From the NCBI GenBank assembly GCA_014695345.1, contig JACJOC010000110.1, positions 1 through 50,420 on the forward strand: a stretch of 50,420 nt of DNA, written 5' to 3'. The position numbers and the translations under genes are program-made. Position 1 is the first letter of the stretch. Each line of letters opens with the position of its first letter. The notes beneath the pieces are model-generated. The model did no database searches and had not been told where the DNA came from. It was given only the letters and a program-made list of their open reading frames with translations. Origin of the DNA: Cyanobacteria bacterium FACHB-471 (lineage in GTDB: Bacteria; Cyanobacteriota; Cyanobacteriia; Elainellales; Elainellaceae). Shown piece by piece: positions 34,350 to 44,255 of the stretch.

Positions 34350-35656
34350 TTTGTGCTATTGATGCCACTCACGATCGAAACCTACGAAGCTGGGTTGAGT
34401 CAGCAAACACAGCCGACACGGAGTTCCCCATTCAAAATTTGCCGTTTGGGGTATTTCAAAGATCGGGCAGCAGTGATGCACCGCGAATTGGGGTGGCGAT
34501 CGGCGATCAGATTTTAGATTTGGTTGCATGTCGCACCCTTGGGCTATTGGCAGCCCTGCCTGAGTCTCTACAAGTCGCCTGTGCAGCGCCAACTTTAAAT
34601 GCTCTGATGGCGATGGGGAAAACAGCCTCATTACCGTTACGCCATCATCTAAGTCAATTACTGCGAGCAGGTCAGCAGCCAGAAGCCGCCAGACAAATCC
34701 TCGTTCTCAGGACAGATGTGCAGATGCAGTTGCCTACCACGATTGGGGACTACACGGATTTCTATGCCTCAATTTTTCACGCTACGAATGTTGGCAAGCT
34801 GTTTCGTCCTGACAATCCACTATTACCGAACTACCAATATGTGCCGATCGCTTACCACGGGCGAGCCTCGTCCATTGTACCCAGCGGTACTCCGATTCAG
34901 CGCCCCTCTGGTCAACAGAAACGCCCTGAGGATAAAGCTCCCAACTTTGGTCCCTCCCAAATGTTGGACTACGAGCTGGAAGTGGGATGCTTTGTCGGGA
35001 TGGGGAATGTCTTAGGAGAAGCGATCGCCCTGACTCAAGCCGAAGACCATCTGTTTGGACTTTGTCTGGTGAATGACTGGTCAGCGCGAGATATTCAAGC
35101 CTGGGAGTATCAACCCCTTGGACCCTTTTTAGGTAAGAGCTTTGCCACAACGATTTCTCCCTGGGTAGTGACGATGGAGGCGCTTGCACCCTTTCGCGGC
35201 TCTGCCTTTACCAGAACCTCTGATGCCCCAGAAACCTTACCCTACCTCACGGACTCGGTCAATCAAGCGCAAGGTGGCATAGCTCTGACCTTGGAGGTGT
35301 TCCTGACTTCTGCTCAGATGCGTCAAGCAGGAATTGCCCCTTTGTGCCTGAGCCGTAGTCCGTTTCAACAGATGTATTGGACCGTGGCGCAAATGCTCAC
35401 CCATCACACCAGCAACGGCTGCAATCTTCGTCCTGGAGATTTGTTAGCCAGTGGCACTGTTTCGGGCGCTGACGCTGGTACTCAGGGGTGCTTATTAGAA
35501 ATCACCCAGCGCGGCAAGCAACTCCTGACGCTACCCACTGGTGAAGTGCGATCGTTCCTTCAAGCTGGGGATGAAGTAACATTTCGGGGGTATTGTGACC
35601 GGCAGGGTTATCCCCGAATCGGATTTGGTGAGTGCCGGGGACAGATGATTAGTTAG
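34346..35656 (+). CDS. fahA: Fumarylacetoacetase
   Basis: 436 aa. It hydrolyses fumarylacetoacetate to fumarate and acetoacetate, the last step of tyrosine breakdown. The metal and catalytic residues align by spacing with mouse FAH: Asp138 and His145 (DYTDFYASIFHATNVG), Glu210 and Glu212 (DYELEVG), Asp244 (NDWSARD). The offset of 7 between Asp and His and of 34 between the first Glu and Asp244 agree exactly with the mouse enzyme. The length is near that of the eukaryotic form. It overlaps the upstream 296-aa gene by 4 bp. Confidence 0.95.
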   Translation: MICAIDATHDRNLRSWVESANTADTEFPIQNLPFGVFQRSGSSDAPRIGVAIGDQILDLVACRTLGLLAALPESLQVACAAPTLNALMAMGKTASLPLRHHLSQLLRAGQQPEAARQILVLRTDVQMQLPTTIGDYTDFYASIFHATNVGKLFRPDNPLLPNYQYVPIAYHGRASSIVPSGTPIQRPSGQQKRPEDKAPNFGPSQMLDYELEVGCFVGMGNVLGEAIALTQAEDHLFGLCLVNDWSARDIQAWEYQPLGPFLGKSFATTISPWVVTMEALAPFRGSAFTRTSDAPETLPYLTDSVNQAQGGIALTLEVFLTSAQMRQAGIAPLCLSRSPFQQMYWTVAQMLTHHTSNGCNLRPGDLLASGTVSGADAGTQGCLLEITQRGKQLLTLPTGEVRSFLQAGDEVTFRGYCDRQGYPRIGFGECRGQMIS

Positions 35657-35700
35657 CTTCATCGTTCATCATTATCCTCTGCCAAAAACAACTCACAAGT

Positions 35701-36099
35701 TTAAGCATAAACAAAAGGAATCAGCTTTTGTTTGAGCCAAACGTCGTCCCAAGCATGCAAATAAAGTGGATCAGGATGAAGCGCAATAGCACGATCGTAG
35801 GCTTCCAAAGCAGAACCTTGCGCCCCCATCTCTGCTAGCAAAAGTCCTCGGTTAAACCAAGCTTGATGGTAGGTCGGATTAAGTGCGATCGCCCTATCGT
35901 AACAACTGAGTGCCTCAGCTTGACGCTGCAACGCACTTAACGCATTAGCACGATAATTCCAGGTTTGACAGTTCTTGGGTTCAAGGCTTAAGGCACGATC
36001 AAATGCAGCGATCGCTGCTTGATATTGTTCCGCCCCACAAAGAGCACAACCCTGTGCTTGCCAGTCAGACGGAGAATAGATATCTTGTACAGAATTCAT
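35701..36099 (-). CDS. Cytoplasmic TPR protein
   Basis: 132 aa with three consecutive TPR units (residues 10-115: YQAAIAAFDRALSLEPKNCQ, EALSCYDRAIALNPTYHQAW, SALEAYDRAIALHPDPLYLH). No signal peptide. Convergent with fahA. Function beyond protein binding not predictable. Confidence 0.7.
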   Translation of the reverse strand: MNSVQDIYSPSDWQAQGCALCGAEQYQAAIAAFDRALSLEPKNCQTWNYRANALSALQRQAEALSCYDRAIALNPTYHQAWFNRGLLLAEMGAQGSALEAYDRAIALHPDPLYLHAWDDVWLKQKLIPFVYA

Positions 36100-36618
36100 A
36101 GTTTATACCTTTGGTGACTCTCTGATGACTCTGCTTGGAACAATGCGGTTTGGGTGGGCGATCGCTGAATTGTACCTTCTCCGTATCCTAAGTCGTACTG
36201 GCTGAATGGCTCTGGGTCATCTCTAGTGAATCCTTAGAGCGACTCAGCAACTATCCTCTTTGCCACGACTAACCCAATCCTCCTCACCTATCCTGGGAAC
36301 GTTGCTCACTCTTCCTATTCTGGGCACTGCAAACAATTAACTTGGGTCTATAGTTTGAGCACTTTCTCTTATTTTGGCGCGATTGCTGATCAGTTGGCTC
36401 AACCATTAGACAGTTTTAGCCGAACAGCCCAGACTACTGCATAAACAAAGTGGAAGTGTCACACTTGTTAAGACGACAAACAAGATGTTACTCGACACAA
36501 GAATTATCGTGCTTATTCTTCAATTTCTCCGATCAAGTTGACAATACCTCGCTTAGTGGTGCAGAAAACTTTTTGAGGACTCATGAATGAAATGTTGCAT
36601 AGCTTCACCACAGAGTAT
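36100..36618. other. Intergenic stretch with no feature seen
   Basis: 519 bp between two minus-strand genes. I find no convincing reading frame, repeat or RNA structure. It probably holds the promoter of the small TPR gene. Confidence 0.5.
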
Positions 36619-39600
36619 TTATTCGGGAGAGCAGTTCAGCCTACTACGCAATTCTGGATGCTGAGTGAAGTAGGGGCTTAGCCAGGAGCAACCTTGTTCT
36701 AGGAGAGTTGATAATTTTGGAATCTGCCACTGATACACCCTATTGCTATTGCCAACGCTAAAGATCGATTGTCCATCATCACTAAAGCTGACATTTTGAA
36801 TGGACTGTGGAAGTGTGATGTCGCTCATCAATTGCCCTTCTACTGTCCATAGCCTCAATGTGTTGCCGGCAACAGTGATAAAGCTATGGCTATCGGGACT
36901 AAACATAACGCGGTAAATGGAGTCTGTATGTGCTGTAAAGTCATTTAATAAATGCCCTTGGCGATCCCAGAGTTTAATATTGCCGTTTATCCCAGTAACT
37001 GCAAAATACTCTCCATTTGGGCTAAATTCAATCGCGTAAGCTTCGGGTTGAGATTGATCCAGCGTTTTGACTAGCTTTCCTTGAGCAGTCCAAATTTTTA
37101 CAGATCCGTCATAGCCTGTGGTAATCAAGTGTTGCTCATCGGGGCTAAACTGCATGGCGATAATGCTCGACTCGTGAGCTTTCACAGTTGCCAAAACGTC
37201 TCCACTTGCAGACCATAACCTCAGGTTTCCGTCCGTTTGACCTACTGCAAAATAATTGCCGTTGGGGCTAAGACTTGAAGTACTGATAGATGTTTGGGAC
37301 GACAAGTGAGTTTGCAATAGTTGCTCTCCTTGACGATTCCAAAGGACAATCTGGTTGTTGTTGGCAATGCCTGCGATATAGCTACCATCATGGCTGAGGG
37401 CAAGGGAACTAATGTAGGGGAGGCTACCTGTTAACTCCTGAAGGAGTTGACCTTCTGAATTCCATAGGCGGATTAACCCCTCTTCTCCGGCGATCGCCAC
37501 TACCTGACCATTCTGACTAAATTGAGCATGAGGATGAGATTGCCCAGATACATCTAGCGTTGCTACTTGCCGCCCTGCCATATCCCACAGCTGAGCCTTG
37601 CCTGCCGTATCGATACCAATCACGCGATTAGTTTGCTCGTTTAGATCTGCTATTGGCATCAAGCCAGACGTAGCCCCTTGTAGCGGATACTGGTTTGGGC
37701 TTTGCAGGTTCCATGTTTGAATCGTGCCAGCAGTTGAAAAGGTGAGCAGGCGATGCGAAGCAGTTCCCCCTTCGGGGTCATCGCCCTCTGGAGCAAACCA
37801 GGCATTGAGAATTCGACCTTGTCCTCGCACAATTGAAACGCTTGGCTGAGATGATTTGACTTGTTGCCGCAGGTAAATATTGCCAGAGTAATCGCTAAAG
37901 ATGAGATGATCACCTTGCGGACTGACCTGCAAGTTTGGCTGCATTGGAGTGATTTGTGAATCAGGACGGACGTTAGGCACCTTTGGAGAGTGTTGTTCTC
38001 CAGTAGGTGTCCAATGGCTCACCTCACCATTGACGGTAATTACAACGATTTCATCGCTGGATATAAACTGAGCATCAGCAATTGATTTGTATAAACCATT
38101 GCCGTCATCCGAAAACCTAATCTCGCCAAGGCGATCGCCATCCAGCGTCCACACTTGAGCGATGCCATCCATGCCGACGGTAAGTAAATGCTGATTATTA
38201 GGGCTCCAGTGCATCTTCTCGTGAGGAGAGGCTTTGAAACTGGCTAGAGTTTGACCGTCGCGTGACACAATTTTTACATTGCCTCGCTCGTCAATTGCCG
38301 CCAGATGTTGTCCATCCGGACTGAAGTGAACTGCATGAAGATTGCCCTCAAAGCCCTCCACTTTGAACTGGTAGCGTCCTTGAGATGACCAGATATCGAT
38401 GGCTCCAACGCTAGCTACGGCTAGCCATTTACTATCGGAACTAAATGCTAGAGCCCACACTGAACGGTTTTCAGGCTGTTGAAATTCTTGCAGGCGATCG
38501 CCCTGTCGATTCCACAGTCGGATCTTGCCATCATATCCAGCAGTGGCAAACATTTGACCATCAGGGCTAAACTGCATTGCTAACTCACTTCCACCATGAT
38601 TTCCTAAATCAGCAATCAAGATTCCTTGAGTCGTCCACAGTTGGGCTTTAGGTGGTTTCCCAGTAGAGTCAGAGGCAGAAGCCGTTAACACCAATTCTCC
38701 ATCGGGGCTAAATTGGGCTGCACCTAGATCAGACGGAAAGCCTGTCACTCGATTTTGTTCATGAATCTGGTTTAGAACAGTGTGCAAAGCCAGAACGGGA
38801 CTGGTCGCCGGATATTCAGATAGGGAATGATTGCCTTTCACCAGTTGATTAAGTTCTGCTCCTGCCTCCATTGCCGCCACCAAAGCATCCAGTTGAGAGG
38901 TCTCAAACTGTCGCAGAACGCTCATTCCCTGTTGCTCTAAACGTGTGCCTGTTAAAGCAATTTGCTGTTTTTGTAGGGCAATACTGGCAAATGTCCCTGC
39001 GATCGCGGCTCCTATCATAGAAACAGCTAGCACCAGTGAACCAATTTGAATTCGGCGCTTTGCTTTGTGGTTAGCGATCGTCAAAATTTGATTCGCTTTG
39101 GCGATCGCTTCCTTTTCCTGTTTTTCAATATCCCAGCCAATTTGAACCTCTAACTTCTCTAGTTGAATCGTGCGATTTTCAGCGTCCTGACTTGCCGCCA
39201 AAAATCGGTAATCCTCATCGCTCAAGCTTTTGCCTGCCGACCAGTTCAGCGCTTCTCGTAGCGATTGTCCTCGCAGTAAGCGAGAACTGTCTTCGCGGTT
39301 AGAAGCGATCCAGGCGGCGATCGCATCGTTGTAAATCCGCAGATTACCCAACTGCTCACTCACCCAATCGGCATCAAACACCGTTTCATAAATCCGGTTA
39401 GCGACCCACAGTTTGCCCTGGCGCTGCACCACCAAACCCGACAGTTTCAGCGCCATTTGCTCCGCCGAATCATCCGCCAGAATCGATCGGTCGGGAGCCA
39501 GCAAGATCTGTTGATAAAGCCCCAATAGTCGCCCTGCTCGTTGCTCATTGCGGAGGAGGCGATCGCGTATAGTTTTCAGATGTTCTGGATAGTCCTGCGC

Positions 39601-40461
39601 TTCCCAGTTGGTGAGAAGATGAGTTTGAATCAGGCGATCGACATCACTTTCTCGCTCTTTTACTGATAGCTGACACACCTTTTGAGTAAGGAATGGCTGT
39701 CCACCCGTCCAGCCCAGGATGTTACGCAACGAAGCTTGAGGGTGGTCAACAGCTTCTGTTAAACCATCTGCTAAGAGTTGTGCCTCATGCTCTGCAAACC
39801 CATACAAATCGATCGCTCGACCAATGTTGAAAGGAGTGCGTTTGGTATCGCTGATCAAATCACTAGGGGTAGCAACTCCCAACAAGGCAAACGTGAGACG
39901 ACGATAGGCTGGATGATGGGCTCGTTTGTTGTAGCAGGCGCGGATCAGCACAAAGAAATCGTCTAGTGAGTCCCGAAAACTGAGAACACTGTCGATCTCA
40001 TCAATAAAGATGACAATCGGTTGAGACTGCTTGAGTAAAATCTCTTCGAGCAGTTGGCTGAACCGCTGAACGGGTGAAAGGGAGCCGCGATCGCTCCACC
40101 AGGTCATAAACTCTCTGGAGCTAAACACGTTCAGGTTACTCACGAGCTTATAGGCAACGCCGCCATACCACTGCTCTAGTGATACTTGATTGCCAATATC
40201 GGAAATGTCGATCGTGACACAAGCAACTCCCTCTGCCTGTAAGCGATTCATCACCTGCACCTGAAGGCTCGATTTACCCATCTGGCGCGAATTCAACACA
40301 TAGCAAAACTCTCCTGCCTTCAGCCCCTCATAAAGATCAAGGTCAGCCTGCCGCTGAACATAGGTAGGAGCATTCTCGGGTAATGTGCCGCCCGCCTGAT
40401 AGTAGGAAGCGATCGCTCCTTCAGAGAAACCGTTTTGTATCGCCTTGTTGTGTGCCGTCAT
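36619..40461 (-). CDS. AAA-like ATPase with transmembrane segment and about 16 WD40-type repeats
   Basis: 1280 aa. The N-terminus is the AAA_35-type ATPase common in cyanobacteria: [20 protein letters not shown], Walker A SRQMGKSS (58-65, Lys63), Walker [11 protein letters not shown] (Asp154, Glu155). A hydrophobic segment lies at about 470-497. From about 580 to 1255 it has about 16 WD-type blades ([18 protein letters not shown]). It follows the same ATPase-membrane-propeller plan as the nSTAND gene at 1748-5461 but with a different ATPase. Probably a membrane-anchored signalling switch. Divergent from another AAA_35 gene. Confidence 0.88.
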   Translation of the reverse strand: MTAHNKAIQNGFSEGAIASYYQAGGTLPENAPTYVQRQADLDLYEGLKAGEFCYVLNSRQMGKSSLQVQVMNRLQAEGVACVTIDISDIGNQVSLEQWYGGVAYKLVSNLNVFSSREFMTWWSDRGSLSPVQRFSQLLEEILLKQSQPIVIFIDEIDSVLSFRDSLDDFFVLIRACYNKRAHHPAYRRLTFALLGVATPSDLISDTKRTPFNIGRAIDLYGFAEHEAQLLADGLTEAVDHPQASLRNILGWTGGQPFLTQKVCQLSVKERESDVDRLIQTHLLTNWEAQDYPEHLKTIRDRLLRNEQRAGRLLGLYQQILLAPDRSILADDSAEQMALKLSGLVVQRQGKLWVANRIYETVFDADWVSEQLGNLRIYNDAIAAWIASNREDSSRLLRGQSLREALNWSAGKSLSDEDYRFLAASQDAENRTIQLEKLEVQIGWDIEKQEKEAIAKANQILTIANHKAKRRIQIGSLVLAVSMIGAAIAGTFASIALQKQQIALTGTRLEQQGMSVLRQFETSQLDALVAAMEAGAELNQLVKGNHSLSEYPATSPVLALHTVLNQIHEQNRVTGFPSDLGAAQFSPDGELVLTASASDSTGKPPKAQLWTTQGILIADLGNHGGSELAMQFSPDGQMFATAGYDGKIRLWNRQGDRLQEFQQPENRSVWALAFSSDSKWLAVASVGAIDIWSSQGRYQFKVEGFEGNLHAVHFSPDGQHLAAIDERGNVKIVSRDGQTLASFKASPHEKMHWSPNNQHLLTVGMDGIAQVWTLDGDRLGEIRFSDDGNGLYKSIADAQFISSDEIVVITVNGEVSHWTPTGEQHSPKVPNVRPDSQITPMQPNLQVSPQGDHLIFSDYSGNIYLRQQVKSSQPSVSIVRGQGRILNAWFAPEGDDPEGGTASHRLLTFSTAGTIQTWNLQSPNQYPLQGATSGLMPIADLNEQTNRVIGIDTAGKAQLWDMAGRQVATLDVSGQSHPHAQFSQNGQVVAIAGEEGLIRLWNSEGQLLQELTGSLPYISSLALSHDGSYIAGIANNNQIVLWNRQGEQLLQTHLSSQTSISTSSLSPNGNYFAVGQTDGNLRLWSASGDVLATVKAHESSIIAMQFSPDEQHLITTGYDGSVKIWTAQGKLVKTLDQSQPEAYAIEFSPNGEYFAVTGINGNIKLWDRQGHLLNDFTAHTDSIYRVMFSPDSHSFITVAGNTLRLWTVEGQLMSDITLPQSIQNVSFSDDGQSIFSVGNSNRVYQWQIPKLSTLLEQGCSWLSPYFTQHPELRSRLNCSPE

Positions 40462-40679
40462 AGTGTTGAGACGCTAAGTGAGAGAAATAGATTCTGGTGT
40501 AAACCTGTCTTCTCCTATGAAACTAGGGCAGTTGATGAGTTCAAGCAGGAGAACTTTGCGCTGCGATTGACTTGCTATCGACTTTATCGACATACTATCG
40601 GGTTTATCTCATTGGTCATAATTGAAATTGCCAGTACAGAATTCTGGATTGCCAGGTTCGTTCCCCCTACCTCCTGACC

Positions 40680-42476
40680 ATGCCGCGATCGCTTAAACTC
40701 CGTCAGTCCTGCATCTCCCACGTTAAGCTGTCTCTGTTGCGAAACGGCTTTCCCAGTCAACGACTGCTGGCAGATCAGCTTGAGATTGCCCAATCAACAG
40801 TTAGCCATTTCCTCAATGGTAAACCTGTCGATTTTGTCAATTTTGTAGAACTCTGTCAGACGTTGGGGCAAGACTGGCGTGATCTGGCAGATTTAGGAAC
40901 AGAACCGCAAGGAGAACAGCAGGAAGCGAACAGACAGGATGCTGTAACTGTTTTAATCAGTGGAGACGCAAGTTGTGCCGAGTTAATCACGCAGCTCCAG
41001 CAGGCTTTTACTCAGACGCAGCATCGAGTGACGATCGCCCCAAGAGGGGAACAGCTTCGCTTCGCCCCCACCCCTCTTCTATCCGTCGAAAACGTTCAAT
41101 CCTCTGACTACTGGCTGCTACTGTTAACAGAACAATCTGCTGTTAGTGAAGCAACACTGGCAAACATTCAGCTTGCTCAGGAGTTACAGAAGACGCAACA
41201 GCCCACAATTTTACCAATTCTGATCGATTTACCCTGGATGCAGCAGTTGCCGTTTGACCTGTTGGGCTATTTGCAAGACAGACAGCCCTGGCAATGGCAG
41301 ACAACCGATGCTCCCACCCGATTAGCAGCAGCACTGTTGGAAGTTTGGGATCAGCGCCGCAAGTCATTTCCTGTTAACCCTGAATTTGCTATCTCCTGGA
41401 CAAAGATTACAGGTTCCAGTTCTCATGTGCCTGTTCCACCCTTGCCCAGTGCGGCTCCTGAAATTCCTGGTGGGCAGATGGACCTTGCATCACGGTTTTA
41501 CATTGAGCGGCCACCCATTGAATCACTTTGTTATGAAGCGATCGCCCAACCGGGTGCATTGATTCGGATTAAAGCTCCTCGTCAGATGGGCAAAACCTCA
41601 CTCATGGCTCTCATTCTGCATCAGGCAAAACAGCAAGGATCGCGAGTTGTACCGCTCAGCTTTCAGCTTGCCAATCAGCGTAGTCTCACCAACTCAGATA
41701 CATTTCTCCAATGGTTTTGCGCCAGTGTGAGTTTAGAACTGGGGCTCCTCGATCCAGACCAACTCACCAAACATTGGCAACTTGCCGACCTGATTGGCAG
41801 CAACCAATGCTGCAAAGCTTACTTTGAACAGTATTTGCTGCCCAGCCTTTCGGCTCCCCTAACGTTGGGGCTGGATGAAGTCGATCGCGTATTTGCGAAC
41901 CTTGAAATTGCTGATGATTTTTTTGGCTTGCTGCGTGCTCTGCATGAAGAAGCAAAACGGCGAGAGATTTGGAAAAACATTCGTCTGGTCGTGGTACATT
42001 CCACCGAAGTTTACATTCCGCTAGATGTAAACAAATCTCCGTTTAATGTCGGACTACCGATTGAGTTACCGGAGTTCACACTGCCTCAGGTTGAGGAACT
42101 GGTGCAGCGACATGGTCTTTCCTGCCGCTCCAAAGATATTCAAGCTCTAACGGAGGTGATCGGGGGACATCCATTCTTAGTGCGATTGGCACTGTATGCG
42201 ATCGCCCATCAATCTTTGAGTTTTGAGCAGCTACAAGATACATCTACGACAGACCGCATCTATGCAGACCATCTTCATCGTCACCTCAGCAATCTCGAAC
42301 GCAACCCCGCTTTAATGCAAGCATTTCGGGAGGTTGTCTTACACAATAGATCCGTGCGGCTCCCCTCCGAACAAGCGTTCAAACTGGATAGTATGGGTCT
42401 TGTCAAATTAACAGGTAATGATGTGGTGGTTAGATGTCAGCTCTATCGCGATTACTTCCATCGTTGCCTAAATTAG
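40680..42476 (+). CDS. HTH - TIR-like - AAA-like ATPase signalling protein
   Basis: 598 aa. Residues about 22-60 form a helix-turn-helix (SQRLLADQLEIAQSTVSHFL). Residues about 88-205 (VTVLISGDASCAELITQLQQ, DYWLLLLTEQSAVSEATLAN) look like a degenerate TIR-type domain with no W-C-x-x-E motif. Residues 266-598 are an AAA_35-type ATPase with APRQMGKTSL (Lys305) and LGLDEVDRVF. The ATPase is closely related in style to that of the divergent WD40 gene 218 bp away. A regulator or ATP-dependent switch controlling its neighbour is plausible but not shown. Confidence 0.82.
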   Translation: MPRSLKLRQSCISHVKLSLLRNGFPSQRLLADQLEIAQSTVSHFLNGKPVDFVNFVELCQTLGQDWRDLADLGTEPQGEQQEANRQDAVTVLISGDASCAELITQLQQAFTQTQHRVTIAPRGEQLRFAPTPLLSVENVQSSDYWLLLLTEQSAVSEATLANIQLAQELQKTQQPTILPILIDLPWMQQLPFDLLGYLQDRQPWQWQTTDAPTRLAAALLEVWDQRRKSFPVNPEFAISWTKITGSSSHVPVPPLPSAAPEIPGGQMDLASRFYIERPPIESLCYEAIAQPGALIRIKAPRQMGKTSLMALILHQAKQQGSRVVPLSFQLANQRSLTNSDTFLQWFCASVSLELGLLDPDQLTKHWQLADLIGSNQCCKAYFEQYLLPSLSAPLTLGLDEVDRVFANLEIADDFFGLLRALHEEAKRREIWKNIRLVVVHSTEVYIPLDVNKSPFNVGLPIELPEFTLPQVEELVQRHGLSCRSKDIQALTEVIGGHPFLVRLALYAIAHQSLSFEQLQDTSTTDRIYADHLHRHLSNLERNPALMQAFREVVLHNRSVRLPSEQAFKLDSMGLVKLTGNDVVVRCQLYRDYFHRCLN

Positions 42477-42483
42477 CACATCA

Positions 42484-42714
42484 TCATAAGCTCTGCTTCA
42501 AGGCATACCCTAGAAGTGTTGTCTCTTTTTGTGTTGATCCTTCAATGTCAGCCGCACATCTAACTCCACCAGAATGCTGAATTGCTGACTGTAAGCGGGT
42601 TGCATTTTGTTGATAGGACTTGTGACTTAACACTTGCTGAATGACTCTTCGCAATTTTTGGGCAGTCAGATACCCCCAGTGAAGCTGGTAGCTCGATGAG
42701 TGTGGCCGTCTCAA
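42484..42714 (-). pseudogene. C-terminal fragment of a MGT-type glycosyltransferase
   Basis: About 60 codons are recognisable: TAQKLRRVIQQVLSHKSYQQ, NATRLQSAIQHSGGVRCAAD. This is the last part of MGT/UDP-glucosyltransferases (usual end: GGV-x-RAADIIE). The catalytic part is absent, and the IS200 element abuts the upstream side. A non-functional remnant. Confidence 0.6.
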
Positions 42715-42745
42715 AGGCGGATGTCCCCGCTGAGGGCTTATCTGT

Positions 42746-43159
42746 TCAACTGTTAGAATTGCCCGCCTTTGTTGGCATCTCTTGTTCGCGGATGCAGTGA
42801 CGTACTGCTTCTAGTTCAAACCCAACCGTTGACACTGCGTATCCTCGTGCCCAGAAATTTTCACCATTGGAATTGCGTTGCTTGCCACTGAATTGACGCG
42901 CACTCGCACTCGCACTCTTGCCTTTGAGAAACCCAACTATCGATGCTACTGCATACTTTGGTGGAATTTCAAGGCACATATGAACAGAGTCTGGCAACAG
43001 ATGCCCCTCAATAATACGACACTCTAGCTCATGAAAAATGGGACCGAGAAATTTACGAATCTCTCCGAATATCGCCTTACGACGATATTTGGGTATGAAT
43101 ATGATGTGATACTTGCAGTCCCACTTGGAGTGGGAAAGGCTTTGATACAATTGCGACAT
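42746..43159 (-). CDS. tnpA: IS200-type transposase TnpA with lost catalytic residues
   Basis: 137 aa, full-length. Y1 transposases need a His-x-His metal site and a tyrosine. Here the motif EGHLLPDSVHM has Ser58 where the family has His (normal DHVHM), and RHCIREQE has Cys122 where the family has the nucleophilic Tyr (normal Y-I-R-x-Q). Both are single-codon changes. The frame is open otherwise. It is probably inactive, though it might still bind its hairpins. The KSASASAR stretch replaces the usual KSAIHIAR because of a GCACTC tandem repeat. Confidence 0.8.
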   Translation of the reverse strand: MSQLYQSLSHSKWDCKYHIIFIPKYRRKAIFGEIRKFLGPIFHELECRIIEGHLLPDSVHMCLEIPPKYAVASIVGFLKGKSASASARQFSGKQRNSNGENFWARGYAVSTVGFELEAVRHCIREQEMPTKAGNSNS

Positions 43160-43167
43160 GATATTCT

Positions 43168-43203
43168 CTCCTACGGTTTTGCTTCACCAAGCCACCGTAG
43201 GAG
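43168..43203. repeat. IS200-type left-end hairpin
   Basis: CTCCTACGGT at 43168-43177 pairs with ACCGTAGGAG at 43194-43203 over a 16-nt loop, just upstream of tnpA. Hairpins here are bound by TnpA and also shield the start region. The rest of 43206-43569 holds no recognisable gene. Confidence 0.6.
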
Positions 43204-43569
43204 TTACTTTACTGCTGCAACGCTCAAAGCTGGTCGAGTCGCACTGGTCGAACCAGTGGCTTACCTCAAGAATTCAGTTAATCGTTTATTCTTCACTAGT
43301 TTCTGTGACAGAGCCCTCTTACCCCACCACTAGTCTATTTTTGCGACACCCCCTCAATCTGTAGATTAGCGTTACTTATTTGAAAAGCGCGTCAGTTTTA
43401 GGAGCATCTAAACCAATCAGGAGAGTTTCATCGTCAACGCGATGACCTTAGAGTATTTGAATATAAACCCTGAGCACATTGCATGAATGCCATTTTTAAC
43501 CGCGACATTTGTCATGTGCCCATAGGGGGCTATTGTTGTGAATAGGGTATAGGACAGTGTGTAGAGAGC

Positions 43570-44250
43570 CTAGTTCTTAGAATCTTCAAGCCAGGTCAGG
43601 TGGGAATTGGCAAGAATCGCTGCTTGGGTGCGATCGCGTAAGTTCAATCGACCTAAGATGTGAGTGATGTGATTTCTAACGGTTCCTTCCGAGAGGTGAA
43701 GGGATTGAGCGATTTCTCGATTGCTAGAACCTACTGCAATCAGTCGCAAGATTTCTCGCTCTCTCGGGGTCAGCTCTGTCAGCCCTGGCGGTAGTTCTGG
43801 TTGCTCAGGCTCCTCTGTTAAAGGTGCCTGGGAGATTAAATTCTCCAAGATTCCGGGTCCAAATTGGGTGTAACCTTTGTAGATTGACCGAATTGCCTCT
43901 GCCAGCTCCTCTGAAGGCATATCTTTTAACAGGTATCCCTTTGCTCCAAATCTCAATGCCTCCGCGACATATCGAGTATCATCAAAGGTTGTCAACACCA
44001 AAATCTTTGTTCCTACAAACGTTTGACAAATCATTTGAGTCGCTGTTACCCCATCCATGATGGGCATTCGGATGTCCATCAGAACAACATCTGGCTGATC
44101 AGACGAAGCCCACAGGGTTTTCAACTGCTGAATGGCTTCCTGTCCATTACTGGCTTCTCCTACGATCCGAAGATCGGGCTTAGTCTCTAAAAGAGTCTTT
44201 AAGCCCCGTCGAACAATCTCTTGATCTTCTACAAGCAGTACTTTAATCAT
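43570..44250 (-). CDS. NarL/FixJ-family response regulator
   Basis: 226 aa. A receiver domain (residues 2-120; Asp8/9, phosphoacceptor Asp59 in VVLMDIRMP, Lys108) is followed by a LuxR-type helix-turn-helix (about 155-220: LTPREREILRLIAVGSSNRE, LHLSEGTVRNHI). It starts 5 bp after the stop of the histidine kinase and is its natural partner. Output genes unknown; the divergent solute-binding/kinase genes are candidates. Confidence 0.92.
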   Translation of the reverse strand: MIKVLLVEDQEIVRRGLKTLLETKPDLRIVGEASNGQEAIQQLKTLWASSDQPDVVLMDIRMPIMDGVTATQMICQTFVGTKILVLTTFDDTRYVAEALRFGAKGYLLKDMPSEELAEAIRSIYKGYTQFGPGILENLISQAPLTEEPEQPELPPGLTELTPREREILRLIAVGSSNREIAQSLHLSEGTVRNHITHILGRLNLRDRTQAAILANSHLTWLEDSKN

Positions 44251-44255
44251 AAGTC

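Larger units (their letters stand above)
42700..43205 (-). mobile_element. IS200/IS605-type element, probably inactive
   Basis: A single tnpA gene is flanked by a 10-bp perfect hairpin at 43168-43203 (left end) and a small GC-rich hairpin (CCGTC/GGCGG) near 42704-42718 (right end). No tnpB. Boundaries are approximate. It lies against the glycosyltransferase remnant. Confidence 0.6.

Noticed and set aside
43206-43330. Plus-strand frame with LKAGRVALVEPVAYLKNSVN after the IS200 element, possibly a TnpB tail
   Set aside because: No zinc-finger or RuvC motif is visible and the stretch is too short to call.
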